Assembly: GCA_943788425.1 (NCBI GenBank)
Contig: CALSQF010000012.1
Span: forward strand, 27,126 to 91,125
From: an uncultured Planktomarina sp.
GTDB lineage: Bacteria; Pseudomonadota; Alphaproteobacteria; Rhodobacterales; Rhodobacteraceae
Reading direction: 5' to 3'
DNA length: 64,000 nt
In this document: positions 1-9,888 of the stretch, piece by piece
How positions within the stretch are numbered: position 1 is the first letter of the stretch
Layout of the letters: each line of letters opens with the position of its first letter
Made by a program: the position numbers and the translations under genes
Notes under the pieces: model-generated
Seen by the model: only the letters and a program-made list of their open reading frames with translations
Databases searched by the model: none
Told to the model about the DNA's origin: nothing

Positions 1-546
1 CGGCGCATTGGTCAGGTCACGGGTGAAAAACACCCCTTCCAACACCGCCAATTTTGCCTCAATCTCAGCCTTCTGTTCCAGCGCATCTGCCCCCATCACC
101 TCCACATCAAAGGGAGTTGGTGTCGCATCGCTTTTTTGATCCAAATAGTCATAATTGCGCAGCGCCATGCCTTCGATTAAATCGCTGATCCGCTTGAACT
201 TGCTGAACGCGATGACGAAGCGCTCCGTGACGCTGGCCTTGGCGAGCGCCACGCCGCAGCTGCGGGCCTCAGCTTGGGTGGAATTGCGGTTGATTTTAGC
301 CACGCTCACCGCACAGGCCATCAAGCCAGCCGGATAAGAAAGCGTCATAACTTTACCGCCCCCCAAGTCTTGAAACGCTTTGGAGTCTAAAAATCGTGCC
401 AACGCGCCCTTGGTTGCCTTATTGATCCGCCGCCCCACCACATCCATGCGGCCGTCTTCTTGAACCAAAAGCACGATTTGCCCCTCATAGTCCTGCAAGC
501 GATCTAATTCCAACTCAGAGATGGTAAACTTTGGCAGCGGTGTCAT
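1..546 (-). CDS. pepA: Leucyl aminopeptidase, N-terminal part (truncated by window edge)
   Basis: An open frame reads from an ATG at 546 to the window edge, giving the first 182 residues. The translation begins MTPLPKFTISELELD and reaches FFTRDLTNAP, the conserved stretch that ends the N-terminal domain of M17 leucyl aminopeptidases. The metal-binding catalytic domain lies outside the window. The enzyme is cytosolic and removes N-terminal residues from peptides. It diverges from lptF with about 120 bp between them, the pepA/lptF arrangement common in proteobacteria. The family call rests on the N-terminal domain and this neighbourhood only. Confidence 0.8.
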   Translation of the reverse strand, partial: MTPLPKFTISELELDRLQDYEGQIVLLVQEDGRMDVVGRRINKATKGALARFLDSKAFQDLGGGKVMTLSYPAGLMACAVSVAKINRNSTQAEARSCGVALAKASVTERFVIAFSKFKRISDLIEGMALRNYDYLDQKSDATPTPFDVEVMGADALEQKAEIEAKLAVLEGVFFTRDLTNAP

Positions 547-668
547 GGGCGTTCCTTTAAAAAAATTATGGGCGAAGCCTAGCTTGTCGCATTGATTTTG
601 ACCAGATTCATGTTTCTGTTCTGTGCAATTTCCTTTAGCAGTAAACACAAGATCACTGCGGAGGCCAT

Positions 669-1787
669 ATGGGGCGGATCAACACATATATTCTAAAGCA
701 ATTGCTCACAATGTTTGGGTTTTTTGCATTGGTATTGGTGTTGATTTATTGGATCAACCGCGCAGTGCGCTTATTTGATCGGCTGATTGCCGATGGTCAA
801 TCAGCATTGGTCTTTTTGGAGTTCACCTCCCTCACCCTGCCTTGGATGATATTTGCAATCGCCCCAATCGCCGGATTTGCTGCGGTGATCTATGTGGTCC
901 ATCGCCTGGTGACAGACCGCGAGTTGGTGGTTATGCAGACCGCGGGTCTGTCGGTGGCGCAGATTGCCAAACCCGTCTGGGGCTTTGCGGTGAGCCTTGC
1001 GGTCTTAACCCTCGTGCTCAGCAGCATCCTGGTGCCGATTAGCCAAGCGCAACTGCATCTAAGGCAGATGGAAGTTGCTGAAAACCTCACCGCAAGGCTG
1101 TTGACCGAGGGCAAGTTCCTAACACCGAGTGCCACCATTACCTTTTACCTACGCCATATCACCGCGGAAGGTCAGCTCGAAGGCGTTTTCCTCAATGATG
1201 CCTCCAGCCCCGGCAAAAATATCACATACTCAGCGGCCAAAGCCTTTTTGGTGCGTTCAGAGGTTGGGCCGCGCTTGGTGTTGATTGACGGTGTGATCCA
1301 GAACCTCGATCTGAGCAGCGAAAAACTCGCGGTCACCCAGTTTAATGATTTCGTCATAAATATTGGTCAAATCGTCAGCCCAGGCGGCACAGCCCCCAAG
1401 GGCGCAGAGCATTTCACCAGCCTGGAGCTGATCCAAAAACTCGTGAGCGCGCCGGATATGACGCAAAGCGCCCGCTTTGACATGCTCTATACGCTGCATC
1501 AGCGATTGGCAGGACCGTTATTGTCAATATGCCTGGTGCTGATTGGTTTTGCGGTGATGGTCACGGCCCGTTACAGCCGCTTTGGCCACTGGCGTCCAAT
1601 CTTGATGGCGGTTATATATCTGATTTTGATTAAATTTATTGAAGGTCTTTGTTTAGACTACAGCCGCCAAAATCACGCGGCGCTTTGGGTTTTATACCTG
1701 CCCTCTCTCTTTGGCGCGGTGCTGTCTTACAGCATCATCTTCAAGGCCGATCAAATATGGGTCTCGCAAAAGGTGCCGGGCGTATGA
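669..1787 (+). CDS. lptF: LPS export ABC transporter permease LptF
   Basis: This is one of the two inner-membrane permeases of the LptB2FG complex, which pulls lipopolysaccharide out of the inner membrane and feeds it to LptC. The 372-residue protein has the family layout: an N-terminal membrane block (about residues 10-120), a periplasmic beta-jellyroll-like middle (about 130-260) and C-terminal membrane helices (about 275-365). It starts MGRINTYILKQLL, a typical YjgP/YjgQ beginning. The last codons overlap the lptG start by four bases (ATGA), so the two subunits are probably translationally coupled. It heads a plus-strand run with lptG, lptD, surA, pdxA and rsmA. Confidence 0.93.
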   Translation: MGRINTYILKQLLTMFGFFALVLVLIYWINRAVRLFDRLIADGQSALVFLEFTSLTLPWMIFAIAPIAGFAAVIYVVHRLVTDRELVVMQTAGLSVAQIAKPVWGFAVSLAVLTLVLSSILVPISQAQLHLRQMEVAENLTARLLTEGKFLTPSATITFYLRHITAEGQLEGVFLNDASSPGKNITYSAAKAFLVRSEVGPRLVLIDGVIQNLDLSSEKLAVTQFNDFVINIGQIVSPGGTAPKGAEHFTSLELIQKLVSAPDMTQSARFDMLYTLHQRLAGPLLSICLVLIGFAVMVTARYSRFGHWRPILMAVIYLILIKFIEGLCLDYSRQNHAALWVLYLPSLFGAVLSYSIIFKADQIWVSQKVPGV

Positions 1788-2881
1788 TTTTGCATTTGTA
1801 TTTCGCCCGCCGCTTTGCCGTAGCATTTGCCTATGTTTTGGGTGGGTTCTTGGTATTGGTCGTCTTATTGGATTTCATCGAACAATTGCGCCGATTTCGC
1901 GGAATGGAGATCACGCTCAGCCAAAAAACGCATTTGGTGGTGCTCAATGTGCCGGCCACGCTCTACCAAATGCTCCCATTAGTCACAGTGCTCTGCTCGA
2001 TCATGTTGTTTTTGAACCTGGCGCGCAGCAGTGAATTGGTGGTGACGCGGGCCGCTGGGCGTTCTGCCTTGCGCGCCCTATATGGTCCGATCCTCACATC
2101 ACTGCTTATCGGGCTTATTGCGGTCGCCATTATCAACCCAATCGTCGCCGGTACACAAAAAAAATATGAGCAGCTTTTGTCGAGTTTTTTTTCATCAAGG
2201 GTAAGCGCCGTCTCCGTTTCAAGCACCGGGCTTTGGTTGCGCCAAGGCGACGACCAGGCGCAAACGGTCATCCATGCCAAGCGCAGCAATTTGGATGGCA
2301 CACGCTTGTTTGACGTGGCGCTTTACGAATTCGACCTGAGCGGCCAGGCCACACGTCGTATTGCAGCCACAACGGCGACTTTAGGAGACGGGTTTTGGAA
2401 CCTTATTAATGCGAAAGAATGGCAACTGGAACTTAGGGGCAATCCAGAGGCTGAGGCAGATACAAAAAGACAGTATAAAATTCCAACCGAATTGACCAAA
2501 GATCATATTCAGGACAGCTTTGGCAGCCCATCTTCAATACCGATCTGGCAATTGCCCGCCTTCATCAACCAGCTCGAAAAAGCTGGCTTTTCCGCCAGGC
2601 GCCATCGGGTTTGGTTTCATATGGAGATGGCACTGCCGTTATTTCTCGCCTCGGTCGTCATGATCGGTGCTGGGTTTACGATGCGACACGGCCGGCAAAG
2701 TCGGACGGGCATACGCGTGCTTATGACCCTGCTGTTTGGCTTTGGTCTGTATTTTCTGCGCAATTTCGCCCAAATTCTCGGTGAAAATGGCCAATTGCCA
2801 GAAATTTGGGCGGCATGGATACCGCCCATTGCCGCCATTGGCTTGTCCCTGGCGTTTCTTTTGCACACAGAGGACGGTTAG
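1784..2881 (+). CDS. lptG: LPS export ABC transporter permease LptG
   Basis: The second permease half of LptB2FG, an inner-membrane partner of LptF. I place the start at ATG 1784 (MILHLYFARRFAVAF), which overlaps the lptF stop as ATGA; a longer in-frame extension would run deep into lptF and looks spurious. The resulting 365-residue protein has membrane helices at about residues 10-35, 55-80 and 95-115, a periplasmic domain, and a C-terminal membrane block from about 270. It ends directly before the lptD start codon at 2882, so the LPS transport genes form a tight operon. Confidence 0.93.
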   Translation: MILHLYFARRFAVAFAYVLGGFLVLVVLLDFIEQLRRFRGMEITLSQKTHLVVLNVPATLYQMLPLVTVLCSIMLFLNLARSSELVVTRAAGRSALRALYGPILTSLLIGLIAVAIINPIVAGTQKKYEQLLSSFFSSRVSAVSVSSTGLWLRQGDDQAQTVIHAKRSNLDGTRLFDVALYEFDLSGQATRRIAATTATLGDGFWNLINAKEWQLELRGNPEAEADTKRQYKIPTELTKDHIQDSFGSPSSIPIWQLPAFINQLEKAGFSARRHRVWFHMEMALPLFLASVVMIGAGFTMRHGRQSRTGIRVLMTLLFGFGLYFLRNFAQILGENGQLPEIWAAWIPPIAAIGLSLAFLLHTEDG

Positions 2882-5017
2882 ATGAGATGGCTTCTTCTTA
2901 CAGTCCTATGGTTGACTGGAGCGCCGGCACTTTGGGCACAGGACGCGGCCCATTTGATTGCCGACCGCATTGAAATTTCACCCGAAGGCACCCTGCGTGC
3001 CAGCGGGTCCGTGACTGTGTGGCATGGCGGCGTTCAGATCACCGCCCGGACCATCACCTATAATAGCCGCGAGGGACGCTTGTCGCTGTCAGGTCCCATC
3101 AAGCTGCAAGACGGCAGCGGAACAGTCATATTGGCCGATCAAGCCGATCTGTCCTCCGATCTCTCGGCGGGGATCATCACCAGTGCCCGGATCATCCTAA
3201 GCCAGCAAGTGCAAATTGCAGCGGCGCAGATTTCCCGCGTGACTGCAACCTATAGTCAAGCCTCGCATGTCTCTGCGACCTCTTGTTTTGTCTGCGCCGG
3301 TCAGACGCCACTTTGGCAAATCCGTGCCAAGCGTATCGTACATGACAGCGCAGAAAAGCAAATTTATTTTGATCAGGCACAATTGCGGATAATGGACGTG
3401 CCCGTGTTTTTCTTTCCCTATTTGCGGCTGCCCGACCCCAGCTTGAAGCGCGCCACCGGGTTTTTGGTTCCAGAACTGACCACCTCTACGACTTTAGGGA
3501 CCGCAATTCGCGTGCCATATTTCATTGAAATCGGCGATCATCGCGACCTCACTCTTTCGCCAATGGTGTCTTCGCGCACCAAGACCCTGGGCCTGAGATA
3601 TCGCCAAGCCTTTCACACAGGGACCATCGCGCTTGAGGGCGCTTATTCGCGCGACACGCTTCTTGCGGGCCAGGATCGCGGTTATATCTTCGGCACGGCC
3701 AATTTTGCCTTAGACACTGGCTATGCATTCAGCGGACAGCTGCAAAGCACCAATGATCCGGCCTATTTATTTGAATATGACGTCAAAGAAATTGATAGGT
3801 TGGAAAACAAAGTCACGCTTGTGCGCACCCAAAAAAGCCGCAACATAGAGCTGCGGTTTTCCAACTATCATTCCTTGCGTGACAGCGAGAGCAATGCCAC
3901 CCAACCAACTTTAGTCACCGAAGCCATCACACAATATCGAAATTATCCCAATGATTTAGGAGGTGTTTTTGATCTGAAAGCCAGCCTATTGACCAGCTAC
4001 CGCTCCTCCACATCCCCGGTTGACGGACCAGACAGGGGCGATGAGGTTGACGGCTATGACACGCTGCGCCTGTCATCGCTGGCCAAATATCACCGCGATT
4101 GGGTGCTGCCCAAGGGGTTAGTTGTAGATGTCGCCACTGAGCTGGAAGCATCCCATTACCTTGTGCGCCAGCACCAAGATATCGCACCTGTCGTCACCCG
4201 GATCAGCAGCGGCGGCGCACTTGGCCTGCGCTGGCCCCTCGCCCGGAGGTTTGCCGGTGGTGCCGTGCAGCGGCTCGAACAGCGCATCCAATTGGCCGGG
4301 GTGATCGCGGATTCGGATACTATTCCCAATCAGGACAGCACTCAGGTCGAGTTTGACGAGGGTAATCTGTTCCGCTTCAATCGCGCGCCAGGATTCGATC
4401 TGATTGAAACTGGCCTTCGCCTAAATATCGGGCTGGCGGGCGGCATTGAGTATCCAAATCAAACCAAGATTGGCTGGGAGATTGGCCGAATCTATCGAAC
4501 AGACAGCACCAACAGTTTTACCAAGACCTCGGGCCTAAGCGGCCACGTGAGCGATTGGCTGCTCGCCGCCCAAGTCCAAACCTCCCATGGCATGGAATTG
4601 GTTGCGCGCAGCTTGCTAGAAGATTTCGGTCGGCTCAAAAAATCTGAAATCCGTGCCAGTTGGCACACGGGCAATCATCGGCTGGACACAACCTATGTTG
4701 GATTAACCGCCGATGAGGCGGAAAATCGCCAGGTGGCGTTAAGCTCGCTTGCATTGAAATGGAACTACCAATTTTTGCCCGATTGGCTCTCGACCTCGGA
4801 ATTTCAATTTGACACCTCAGTCGGTGAGGCGTCCAAATTCGAATTCGGGTTAGAATATGAAAATGAATGCGTTATCTTGGATTTTTCGGCCTCGCGTCGG
4901 TTTGCAACATCCACCACGTTGACAGATAAAACTGAATTTGGTCTGAGTGTAGAACTGGCTGGATTTTCTACTGGCGTCAGAAACATAAAGAAAAGCCGTC
5001 AATGCGGCGAATCGTAA
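2882..5017 (+). CDS. lptD: LPS assembly outer-membrane protein LptD
   Basis: The outer-membrane beta-barrel that inserts LPS into the outer leaflet together with LptE. The 711-residue protein opens with a signal peptide ending near ALWAQ (residue 20), then a periplasmic beta-jellyroll resembling LptA (about 25-170), then the barrel. Cysteines at 135 and 138 (CFVC) and one in the C-terminal strands (ENECVILDF), with a last one near residue 708, fit the disulfide pairing known for LptD. The FFFPYLRLPDPSLKRATGF stretch is characteristic of the family. It follows lptG with no gap and abuts surA, its usual folding factor. Confidence 0.93.
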   Translation: MRWLLLTVLWLTGAPALWAQDAAHLIADRIEISPEGTLRASGSVTVWHGGVQITARTITYNSREGRLSLSGPIKLQDGSGTVILADQADLSSDLSAGIITSARIILSQQVQIAAAQISRVTATYSQASHVSATSCFVCAGQTPLWQIRAKRIVHDSAEKQIYFDQAQLRIMDVPVFFFPYLRLPDPSLKRATGFLVPELTTSTTLGTAIRVPYFIEIGDHRDLTLSPMVSSRTKTLGLRYRQAFHTGTIALEGAYSRDTLLAGQDRGYIFGTANFALDTGYAFSGQLQSTNDPAYLFEYDVKEIDRLENKVTLVRTQKSRNIELRFSNYHSLRDSESNATQPTLVTEAITQYRNYPNDLGGVFDLKASLLTSYRSSTSPVDGPDRGDEVDGYDTLRLSSLAKYHRDWVLPKGLVVDVATELEASHYLVRQHQDIAPVVTRISSGGALGLRWPLARRFAGGAVQRLEQRIQLAGVIADSDTIPNQDSTQVEFDEGNLFRFNRAPGFDLIETGLRLNIGLAGGIEYPNQTKIGWEIGRIYRTDSTNSFTKTSGLSGHVSDWLLAAQVQTSHGMELVARSLLEDFGRLKKSEIRASWHTGNHRLDTTYVGLTADEAENRQVALSSLALKWNYQFLPDWLSTSEFQFDTSVGEASKFEFGLEYENECVILDFSASRRFATSTTLTDKTEFGLSVELAGFSTGVRNIKKSRQCGES

Positions 5018-6228
5018 ATGAGGTTTGAAATGATCAAGATCACCCGGCGCATCGGTCTAGCAGCTCTTGTTTTGATCGGCTCGCTCCAAAGCGCCTCTCA
5101 GGCGCAAGGGCTGTTTGATCCGGTGATTTCCGTAAACAGGGCCGCTATCACAGCCTATGAGTTAGAGCAACGCGAGCTGTTTTTGGAAATTTTACAGCGC
5201 TCCTCTGGTATGGCGCAGCGCGCGCGCGACAGTTTGATTGAAGATCGTTTGAAAATGGCCGCCGCTGATCGGGCTGGAATTAAGCTCAGCGGTGCACAGC
5301 TGCTTAGTGCCATGGAAGATTTTGCCGCCAATGCCAATCTCGACCTCGATCAATTGCTCGAAACCCTGGCGCAAAGCGGCGTTGATGAGCAAACTTACCG
5401 CGATTTCATCATGGTTGGTGTGACCTGGCGCGAACTTATTCGCGCCCGCTTTGCGGCCCGCAGCGCACCAAGTGAAACAGAAATTGACCGGGCACTTGCC
5501 TCTGCTGGGGCTCAGGGCGGGGTCAAAGTGCTCTTGACTGAAATTGTTTTACCAGCCGGCTCTGCGGAAGATCTGAACATCGCACGTCAAACTGTGGAAC
5601 GCTTAGGGCGCATCAGTTCAACCGCTGAATTCTCTGAACAAGCCCGCCTACTCTCGGTTGCGCAATCGCGCGTGAATGGTGGTCGGCTGGAATGGGCCAA
5701 TCTGAGCGACCTGCCCGATGGTCTGCGTCCTATTATTTCCGGTTTGCGCCCAGGTCAGATCACCAACCCGCTTGAGGTGCCAAATGCCGTCGTATTGTTT
5801 CAACTGCGTGATGTGGCAGAGACCACATCGCAATCGCCAAAGATTTCCACCATTGAATACGCGCATTAAAGGGACCGGCGGATGCTGTGAAAGCCGCCAC
5901 GCAGATGGCCGATACCTGTGATGATTTTTACGGCGCGGCCAAAGACGATCCATCGCTCACCTTGACAATTCGATCTGAAAGCCCCAATCGAATGTCCCAA
6001 GCCTTATCTCTGCGGCTGATGGGGCTGGATAAGAATGAATTTGATGACATGCCGGCAGCGGCAGGGGATCATCCTGAAATTGTCATGCTCTGCGCGCGGG
6101 TCTATGCAGCGCTAGAAGATGTTTCGATGGGACAAGTTGCAGATAACCTGCGCTCTGCTCGTATCTCAAGCCTGGCCGACGGCTTTCTCGCCGAGCTGCG
6201 CGCCAGCGCAGATGTCGTCTATCATTAA
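5018..6228 (+). pseudogene. surA: SurA-type periplasmic chaperone / peptidyl-prolyl isomerase, frameshifted
   Basis: The gene is split into two frames. The first (5018-5869, 283 codons) has a signal peptide (LIGSLQSASQAQ), the SurA N-terminal domain (from FDPVISVNRAAITAYELEQ) and a parvulin-like domain, and stops after TIEYAH. The homologous C-terminal part continues in another frame, open from 5857 to 6228, with LKGPADAVKAATQ and then DTCDDFYGAAK, a stretch I recognise from Rhodobacterales SurA. One base missing near 5862-5870 would restore a protein of about 400 residues, the usual length in the group. A second start at 5030 has a better ribosome-binding site (GAGG, 6-bp spacer) than 5018. 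Either a real mutation or an assembly error explains the break. Confidence 0.8.
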
Positions 6229-6320
6229 CGCCCGACTGCGGTGATGGTTTTACAAAGTTTCAAATCCAGAAGAATTGGCTCCTGGCGCTTTGAAATTTGA
6301 TTTTTGGTACAGGTGCTTTG

Positions 6321-7310
6321 GTGATTACAGATAAGACCATACGCGCGCCCCTTGCCGTCCCCTGCGGCGATCCCGCTGGCATTGGGCTTGAAATATTTAG
6401 AACTGCGCAGAAAGAGATTGGCACAGAGATCCCTATGGTCCTTTTTGGCGATCAGCGGCATTTGCCGCGGGACGTTCCATTCACGCTGTTTCAGCCCAAT
6501 ACGGCACCGCCACCCCCAGATCACATTTGGCTGCATCAAATCGATTTCGCCCAACCCGCGCATCCTGGCCTCCCAGATCCGCGCAATGCAGTCGGGGTCA
6601 TCGCGGCCATTGAAAAGGCAGTACGGCTCACCCAGGCCGGACAGATGGCCGGTCTATGCACTGCGCCCATTCATAAGGCGATTTTGCAAGACGGGGCTGG
6701 ATTTCAGTTTCCCGGACATACGGAATTTCTGGCGCATCTCTGCGATGTTCAGCAGGTTGTGATGATGCTGACTTGCCCGACGCTTTCGGTCGTACCGCTC
6801 ACCATTCATATCCCGATCAGCGATGTGCCTCAGGCGATCACCAAAGAGTTGTTTCACAGCACCGCTCACATCCTGCATGAGGCCCTGCGCCATGATTTTG
6901 GCATCGCAGCACCGCGCATCAGCGTCGCCGGGCTCAATCCACATGCCAGCGAAGGCGGTAAGATTGGCCAGGAGGATATTGACCAAATCACCCCCTGGGT
7001 GGCTGAGCTGCAAAACGCCGGGCTGGCCATCACCGGACCCCATTCCGCAGATACGCTATTTCACCCAAAAGCGCGCGCCAGCTATGACGCAGCTCTGTGC
7101 ATGTACCATGATCAAGCCTTGATCCCAATTAAGACCTTGGATTTTTCCGGCGGCGTGAATGTCACCTTGGGGCTGCCCATCGTGCGGACCTCTCCCGACC
7201 ATGGCACCGCCTTTGATATTGCCGGTAAAGGCCTTGCGGACGCCTCCTCAATGGTTCAAGCCATACGCTGTGCAGATCGCATGATAAGGGCGCGCCAGAA
7301 TGCAAATTGA
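6321..7310 (+). CDS. pdxA: 4-hydroxythreonine-4-phosphate dehydrogenase
   Basis: Oxidises 4-phosphohydroxy-L-threonine in pyridoxal-5'-phosphate synthesis (DXP-dependent route); cytosolic. The protein shows [11 protein letters not shown] at the N-terminus, [11 protein letters not shown], the metal-site region [13 protein letters not shown], and the C-terminal [18 protein letters not shown] and [15 protein letters not shown] stretches of PdxA. I chose GTG at 6321 (329 residues), with an AGGTG element just upstream; a TTG at 6297 is possible in the same frame. It overlaps rsmA by 11 bp. The surA-pdxA-rsmA order is widely conserved in proteobacteria. Confidence 0.92.
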   Translation: MITDKTIRAPLAVPCGDPAGIGLEIFRTAQKEIGTEIPMVLFGDQRHLPRDVPFTLFQPNTAPPPPDHIWLHQIDFAQPAHPGLPDPRNAVGVIAAIEKAVRLTQAGQMAGLCTAPIHKAILQDGAGFQFPGHTEFLAHLCDVQQVVMMLTCPTLSVVPLTIHIPISDVPQAITKELFHSTAHILHEALRHDFGIAAPRISVAGLNPHASEGGKIGQEDIDQITPWVAELQNAGLAITGPHSADTLFHPKARASYDAALCMYHDQALIPIKTLDFSGGVNVTLGLPIVRTSPDHGTAFDIAGKGLADASSMVQAIRCADRMIRARQNAN

Positions 7311-8136
7311 CGATCTTCCACCACTGCGCGACGTGATTGCCTCCCATGGATTGGAAGCAAAAAAATCTTTGGGACAGAACTTTCTACTGGATCTCAACAT
7401 TACATCAAAAATTGCCAGGCTGGCCGGAGATATAAGTGGCCATGATGTCTTAGAAGTGGGGCCCGGACCGGGCGGTTTGACGCGCGGGCTTTTGGCTGCT
7501 GGCGCGCGCCGGGTCGTGGCCTTGGAGAAAGATCCGCGCTGCATGGGGGCTCTGGCCCAGATTGCTGCGGCCTATCCGGGCCGTTTGGATGTGTTCAACG
7601 CCGATGCTTTGGATTTTGACATCCGCGGCCAACTCACCGGACCGGTCCGCGTGGTGGCCAACTTGCCCTATAACGTGGGCACCGAGCTTTTGGTCCGCTG
7701 GCTGACACCGAAAGACTGGCCAGCATTTTGGAGCAGTTTGACTTTGATGTTTCAAAAAGAGGTGGCTGAGCGGATTATCGCAAAGCCAGGCACAAAGGCC
7801 TATGGGCGCCTTGGTATTTTGGCGCAATGGAAGAGCAGTCCCTCTGTGGTCATGGAACTGCCACCTGAAGCCTTTACCCCGCCACCGAAAGTCCATTCGG
7901 CCGTCGTGCATCTCGAAGCCTTGGCAGAACCACGATTTCCAGCGCCAGCGGGGCTTTTGTCGTCCACAGTGGCTATGGCGTTCAATCAACGCCGCAAGAT
8001 GCTCCGTTCGAGCCTGAAGTCTGCCGCTCCAGATATTGAAACCGCACTGCGAGATGCGGGACTCGAGCCCACCGCGCGGGCCGAAGAAATATCTCTTGAA
8101 GGATTCTGCGCCTTGGCGCGCCGACTGGCGAAATAA
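7300..8136 (+). CDS. rsmA: 16S rRNA (adenine1518-N6/adenine1519-N6)-dimethyltransferase
   Basis: Dimethylates two adjacent adenines in the 3' hairpin of 16S rRNA during small-subunit maturation, using S-adenosylmethionine. The 278-residue protein has the KsgA signatures: SLGQNFLLD at about residue 23, the SAM-binding [15 protein letters not shown] near 49, and the catalytic [11 protein letters not shown] near 119. A C-terminal helical domain includes [12 protein letters not shown]. It begins inside the last codons of pdxA and ends the lpt-surA-pdxA-rsmA run; an intergenic repeat follows 37 bp later. Confidence 0.95.
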   Translation: MQIDDLPPLRDVIASHGLEAKKSLGQNFLLDLNITSKIARLAGDISGHDVLEVGPGPGGLTRGLLAAGARRVVALEKDPRCMGALAQIAAAYPGRLDVFNADALDFDIRGQLTGPVRVVANLPYNVGTELLVRWLTPKDWPAFWSSLTLMFQKEVAERIIAKPGTKAYGRLGILAQWKSSPSVVMELPPEAFTPPPKVHSAVVHLEALAEPRFPAPAGLLSSTVAMAFNQRRKMLRSSLKSAAPDIETALRDAGLEPTARAEEISLEGFCALARRLAK

Positions 8137-8173
8137 ATCTAAAAAACACCCGATCAAACAAAGGCTGAGGGTT

Positions 8174-8238
8174 AAGACCTCTACATAATCCAACCAACAA
8201 TCCATAACATTTTGCCCGATGGCAACACCGGGCTGCGC
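8174..8238. repeat. Dispersed palindromic (REP-like) repeat, copy 1
   Basis: About 65 bp lying between rsmA and the DUF4167 gene. It aligns over its full length with copies at 12466-12531 and 33884-33948. The shared core reads CCATAA, then TTTGCCCGATGGCAA, then an ACCGGGCTGCGC end. GCCCG(A/G)T and ACCGGGC form the arms of a short hairpin around GGCAAC. It has no coding potential and resembles a REP/BIME-type element. Confidence 0.7.
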
Positions 8239-8276
8239 GCGGGGCTGAGACCTATTGAGAGCCAAAGAGTCCTGAT

Positions 8277-8879
8277 TTAATCTTCTAAAACAGGCGCAGG
8301 CGTGGCGGCAGCGTCAGCCTCCGGTGCCGGGTCACTGACCGGTTTGGCGGGCCGACGGCGCACACGCGGTTTGGCAGGCTCGGCACTGTTGCTCGGCTCT
8401 CTCGGTGGAGTTTGCGCCAAATCGGCCGGGTTCAAAGGTGCTAAATCCGGCTGCGGCGCATCTGAAAAATCAGCCACGTCCAAGGCTGAGGGCATTTTGG
8501 CATGTTCATCATCGCCGCTATTGCGCCGCGGTTCCGCGCGATCGCTGCGTTCACCCCGTTCCTGATCCCGCTGAGCTTGTTTCTCACGATTCTCACGATC
8601 TTGCTGATCCCGGCGCGCCTCGATTTCTCGCTGAGCATCTGCCAAGAGCCGCATGTAATGTTCAGCGTGCTGCTGGAAGTTTTCAGCTGCCACACGGTCA
8701 CCTGACAATTGTGCATCACGGGTGAGCAGTTGGTATTTTTCAATAATTTGCTGCGGCGTGCCACGAACTTTGCCTTCGGGCCCTGAACTATCAAACACGC
8801 GGTTCATGATGTTCGCGCCGGAGCGATTATGATTATTACGATTATTCTTCGAGCGAGGGCGCGTTTTTGAAGATCTCAT
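8277..8879 (-). CDS. DUF4167 domain-containing protein
   Basis: A small conserved alphaproteobacterial protein of unknown function. The chosen start (ATG 8879, MRSSKTRPRSKNNRNN) gives 200 residues. The first 20 residues are very basic and Arg/Asn-rich, as in nucleic-acid-binding tails. They are followed by the DUF4167 core (about 25-90: NRVFDSSGPEGKVRGTPQQI, AENFQQHAEHYMRLL), which is helical. The rest is low complexity: charged (REIEARRDQQDRENREKQAQ), then Ala/Pro-rich. It lies just downstream of prmC on the same strand, its usual position in Rhodobacterales. The RNA-binding idea is inference from composition. Confidence 0.85.
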   Translation of the reverse strand: MRSSKTRPRSKNNRNNHNRSGANIMNRVFDSSGPEGKVRGTPQQIIEKYQLLTRDAQLSGDRVAAENFQQHAEHYMRLLADAQREIEARRDQQDRENREKQAQRDQERGERSDRAEPRRNSGDDEHAKMPSALDVADFSDAPQPDLAPLNPADLAQTPPREPSNSAEPAKPRVRRRPAKPVSDPAPEADAAATPAPVLED

Positions 8880-9036
8880 GTTTTGAAAAAGCCTATTTGG
8901 CGACGGACCGATTAAGTAATAACTGCAATTGGTCATGATTGAGTTTCATGTCGTACATGCCTGCGCATGGTCTCGACGCTTTTTACAAAACATGTTTGGC
9001 CCAAATCAGCAAGCAAAAAATCGTTATTTGTTCCGA

Positions 9037-9888
9037 TTATTCCATTTTTTCCACCCGAGCCTGGCAAGAGACAACACGCGGTCTGTGGTCCAAATCTTCC
9101 AAAATGGCGATGTCGCGGTAGCCTTCTTTGCGCAGTATCTGAGCCACCGCAGCCCCTTGGTCATAGCCAATTTCAAACAGCAACCGGCCCTCTGGCGCTA
9201 AAAACCCATGCGCTTGATGGGCAATTGTCGCGTAATGGCTCAACCCATCTATATTGTCGGTCAGCGCAGATATGGGCTCGTGATGCACTTCCGGTGATAG
9301 GCCTTTCAGTGCAGCCGGGTGAATATAGGGCGGATTGGAGACAATAAGATCAAATTGCTCGGCGGAAAGCTCCTGACACCAGTCAGATCGGCAAAACCTA
9401 AGGCGATCGGTTAAGCGCAAATTTTCAGCGTTGCGGCGCGCCACCTCAAGCGCCTGTGCCGATTGATCCACGGCCAGTCCGCGCGCCGATGAATTTTCAG
9501 CCAAGAGCGACAGAATGATACAGCCCGACCCTGTCCCAAGATCCAGGACATTTTCAAACGGGGCCGATAGCGCGCGCGCCACCAGCTCTTCGGTTTCCGG
9601 TCGCGGATCCAAAACATCGGGGGTGACGATAAAACGATGTTCATAGAAGTCGCGGTAGCACAAAATATGCGACATCGGCACACGCGCCACCCGAGACCTC
9701 AGAGCAGCCTCTAGCTTGGCAGATTGTTCGACATTAAGCGTTTCTTCGAGCCGCATAGAGACTTGCAGCGGGTCTAAACCCACCACAAAGGCCAATAAAA
9801 TGCGCGCCTCGCGTCGAAACTCCTTAATACCGGCGCCCGAAAGCCTTTGCCCGGCATGTGTCAAGGCCGTCTGGAAACTTTGGCTCAT
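9037..9888 (-). CDS. prmC: Peptide chain release factor N5-glutamine methyltransferase
   Basis: Methylates the glutamine of the GGQ motif in release factors RF1 and RF2, which raises termination efficiency; cytosolic and SAM-dependent. The 283-residue protein has the HemK/PrmC N-terminal helical domain, RPETE at 96-100, the SAM loop DLGTGSG at 116-122, and the catalytic NPPY at 185-188. Its start overlaps the prfA stop by four bases (ATGA), so enzyme and substrate are co-translated from one operon, the common prfA-prmC arrangement. Confidence 0.95.
   Translation of the reverse strand: MSQSFQTALTHAGQRLSGAGIKEFRREARILLAFVVGLDPLQVSMRLEETLNVEQSAKLEAALRSRVARVPMSHILCYRDFYEHRFIVTPDVLDPRPETEELVARALSAPFENVLDLGTGSGCIILSLLAENSSARGLAVDQSAQALEVARRNAENLRLTDRLRFCRSDWCQELSAEQFDLIVSNPPYIHPAALKGLSPEVHHEPISALTDNIDGLSHYATIAHQAHGFLAPEGRLLFEIGYDQGAAVAQILRKEGYRDIAILEDLDHRPRVVSCQARVEKME

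Noticed and set aside
13-545. A plus-strand gene at the left edge
   Set aside because: The plus-strand frame at 155-337 is a shadow of pepA, whose minus-strand translation shows clear family sequence.
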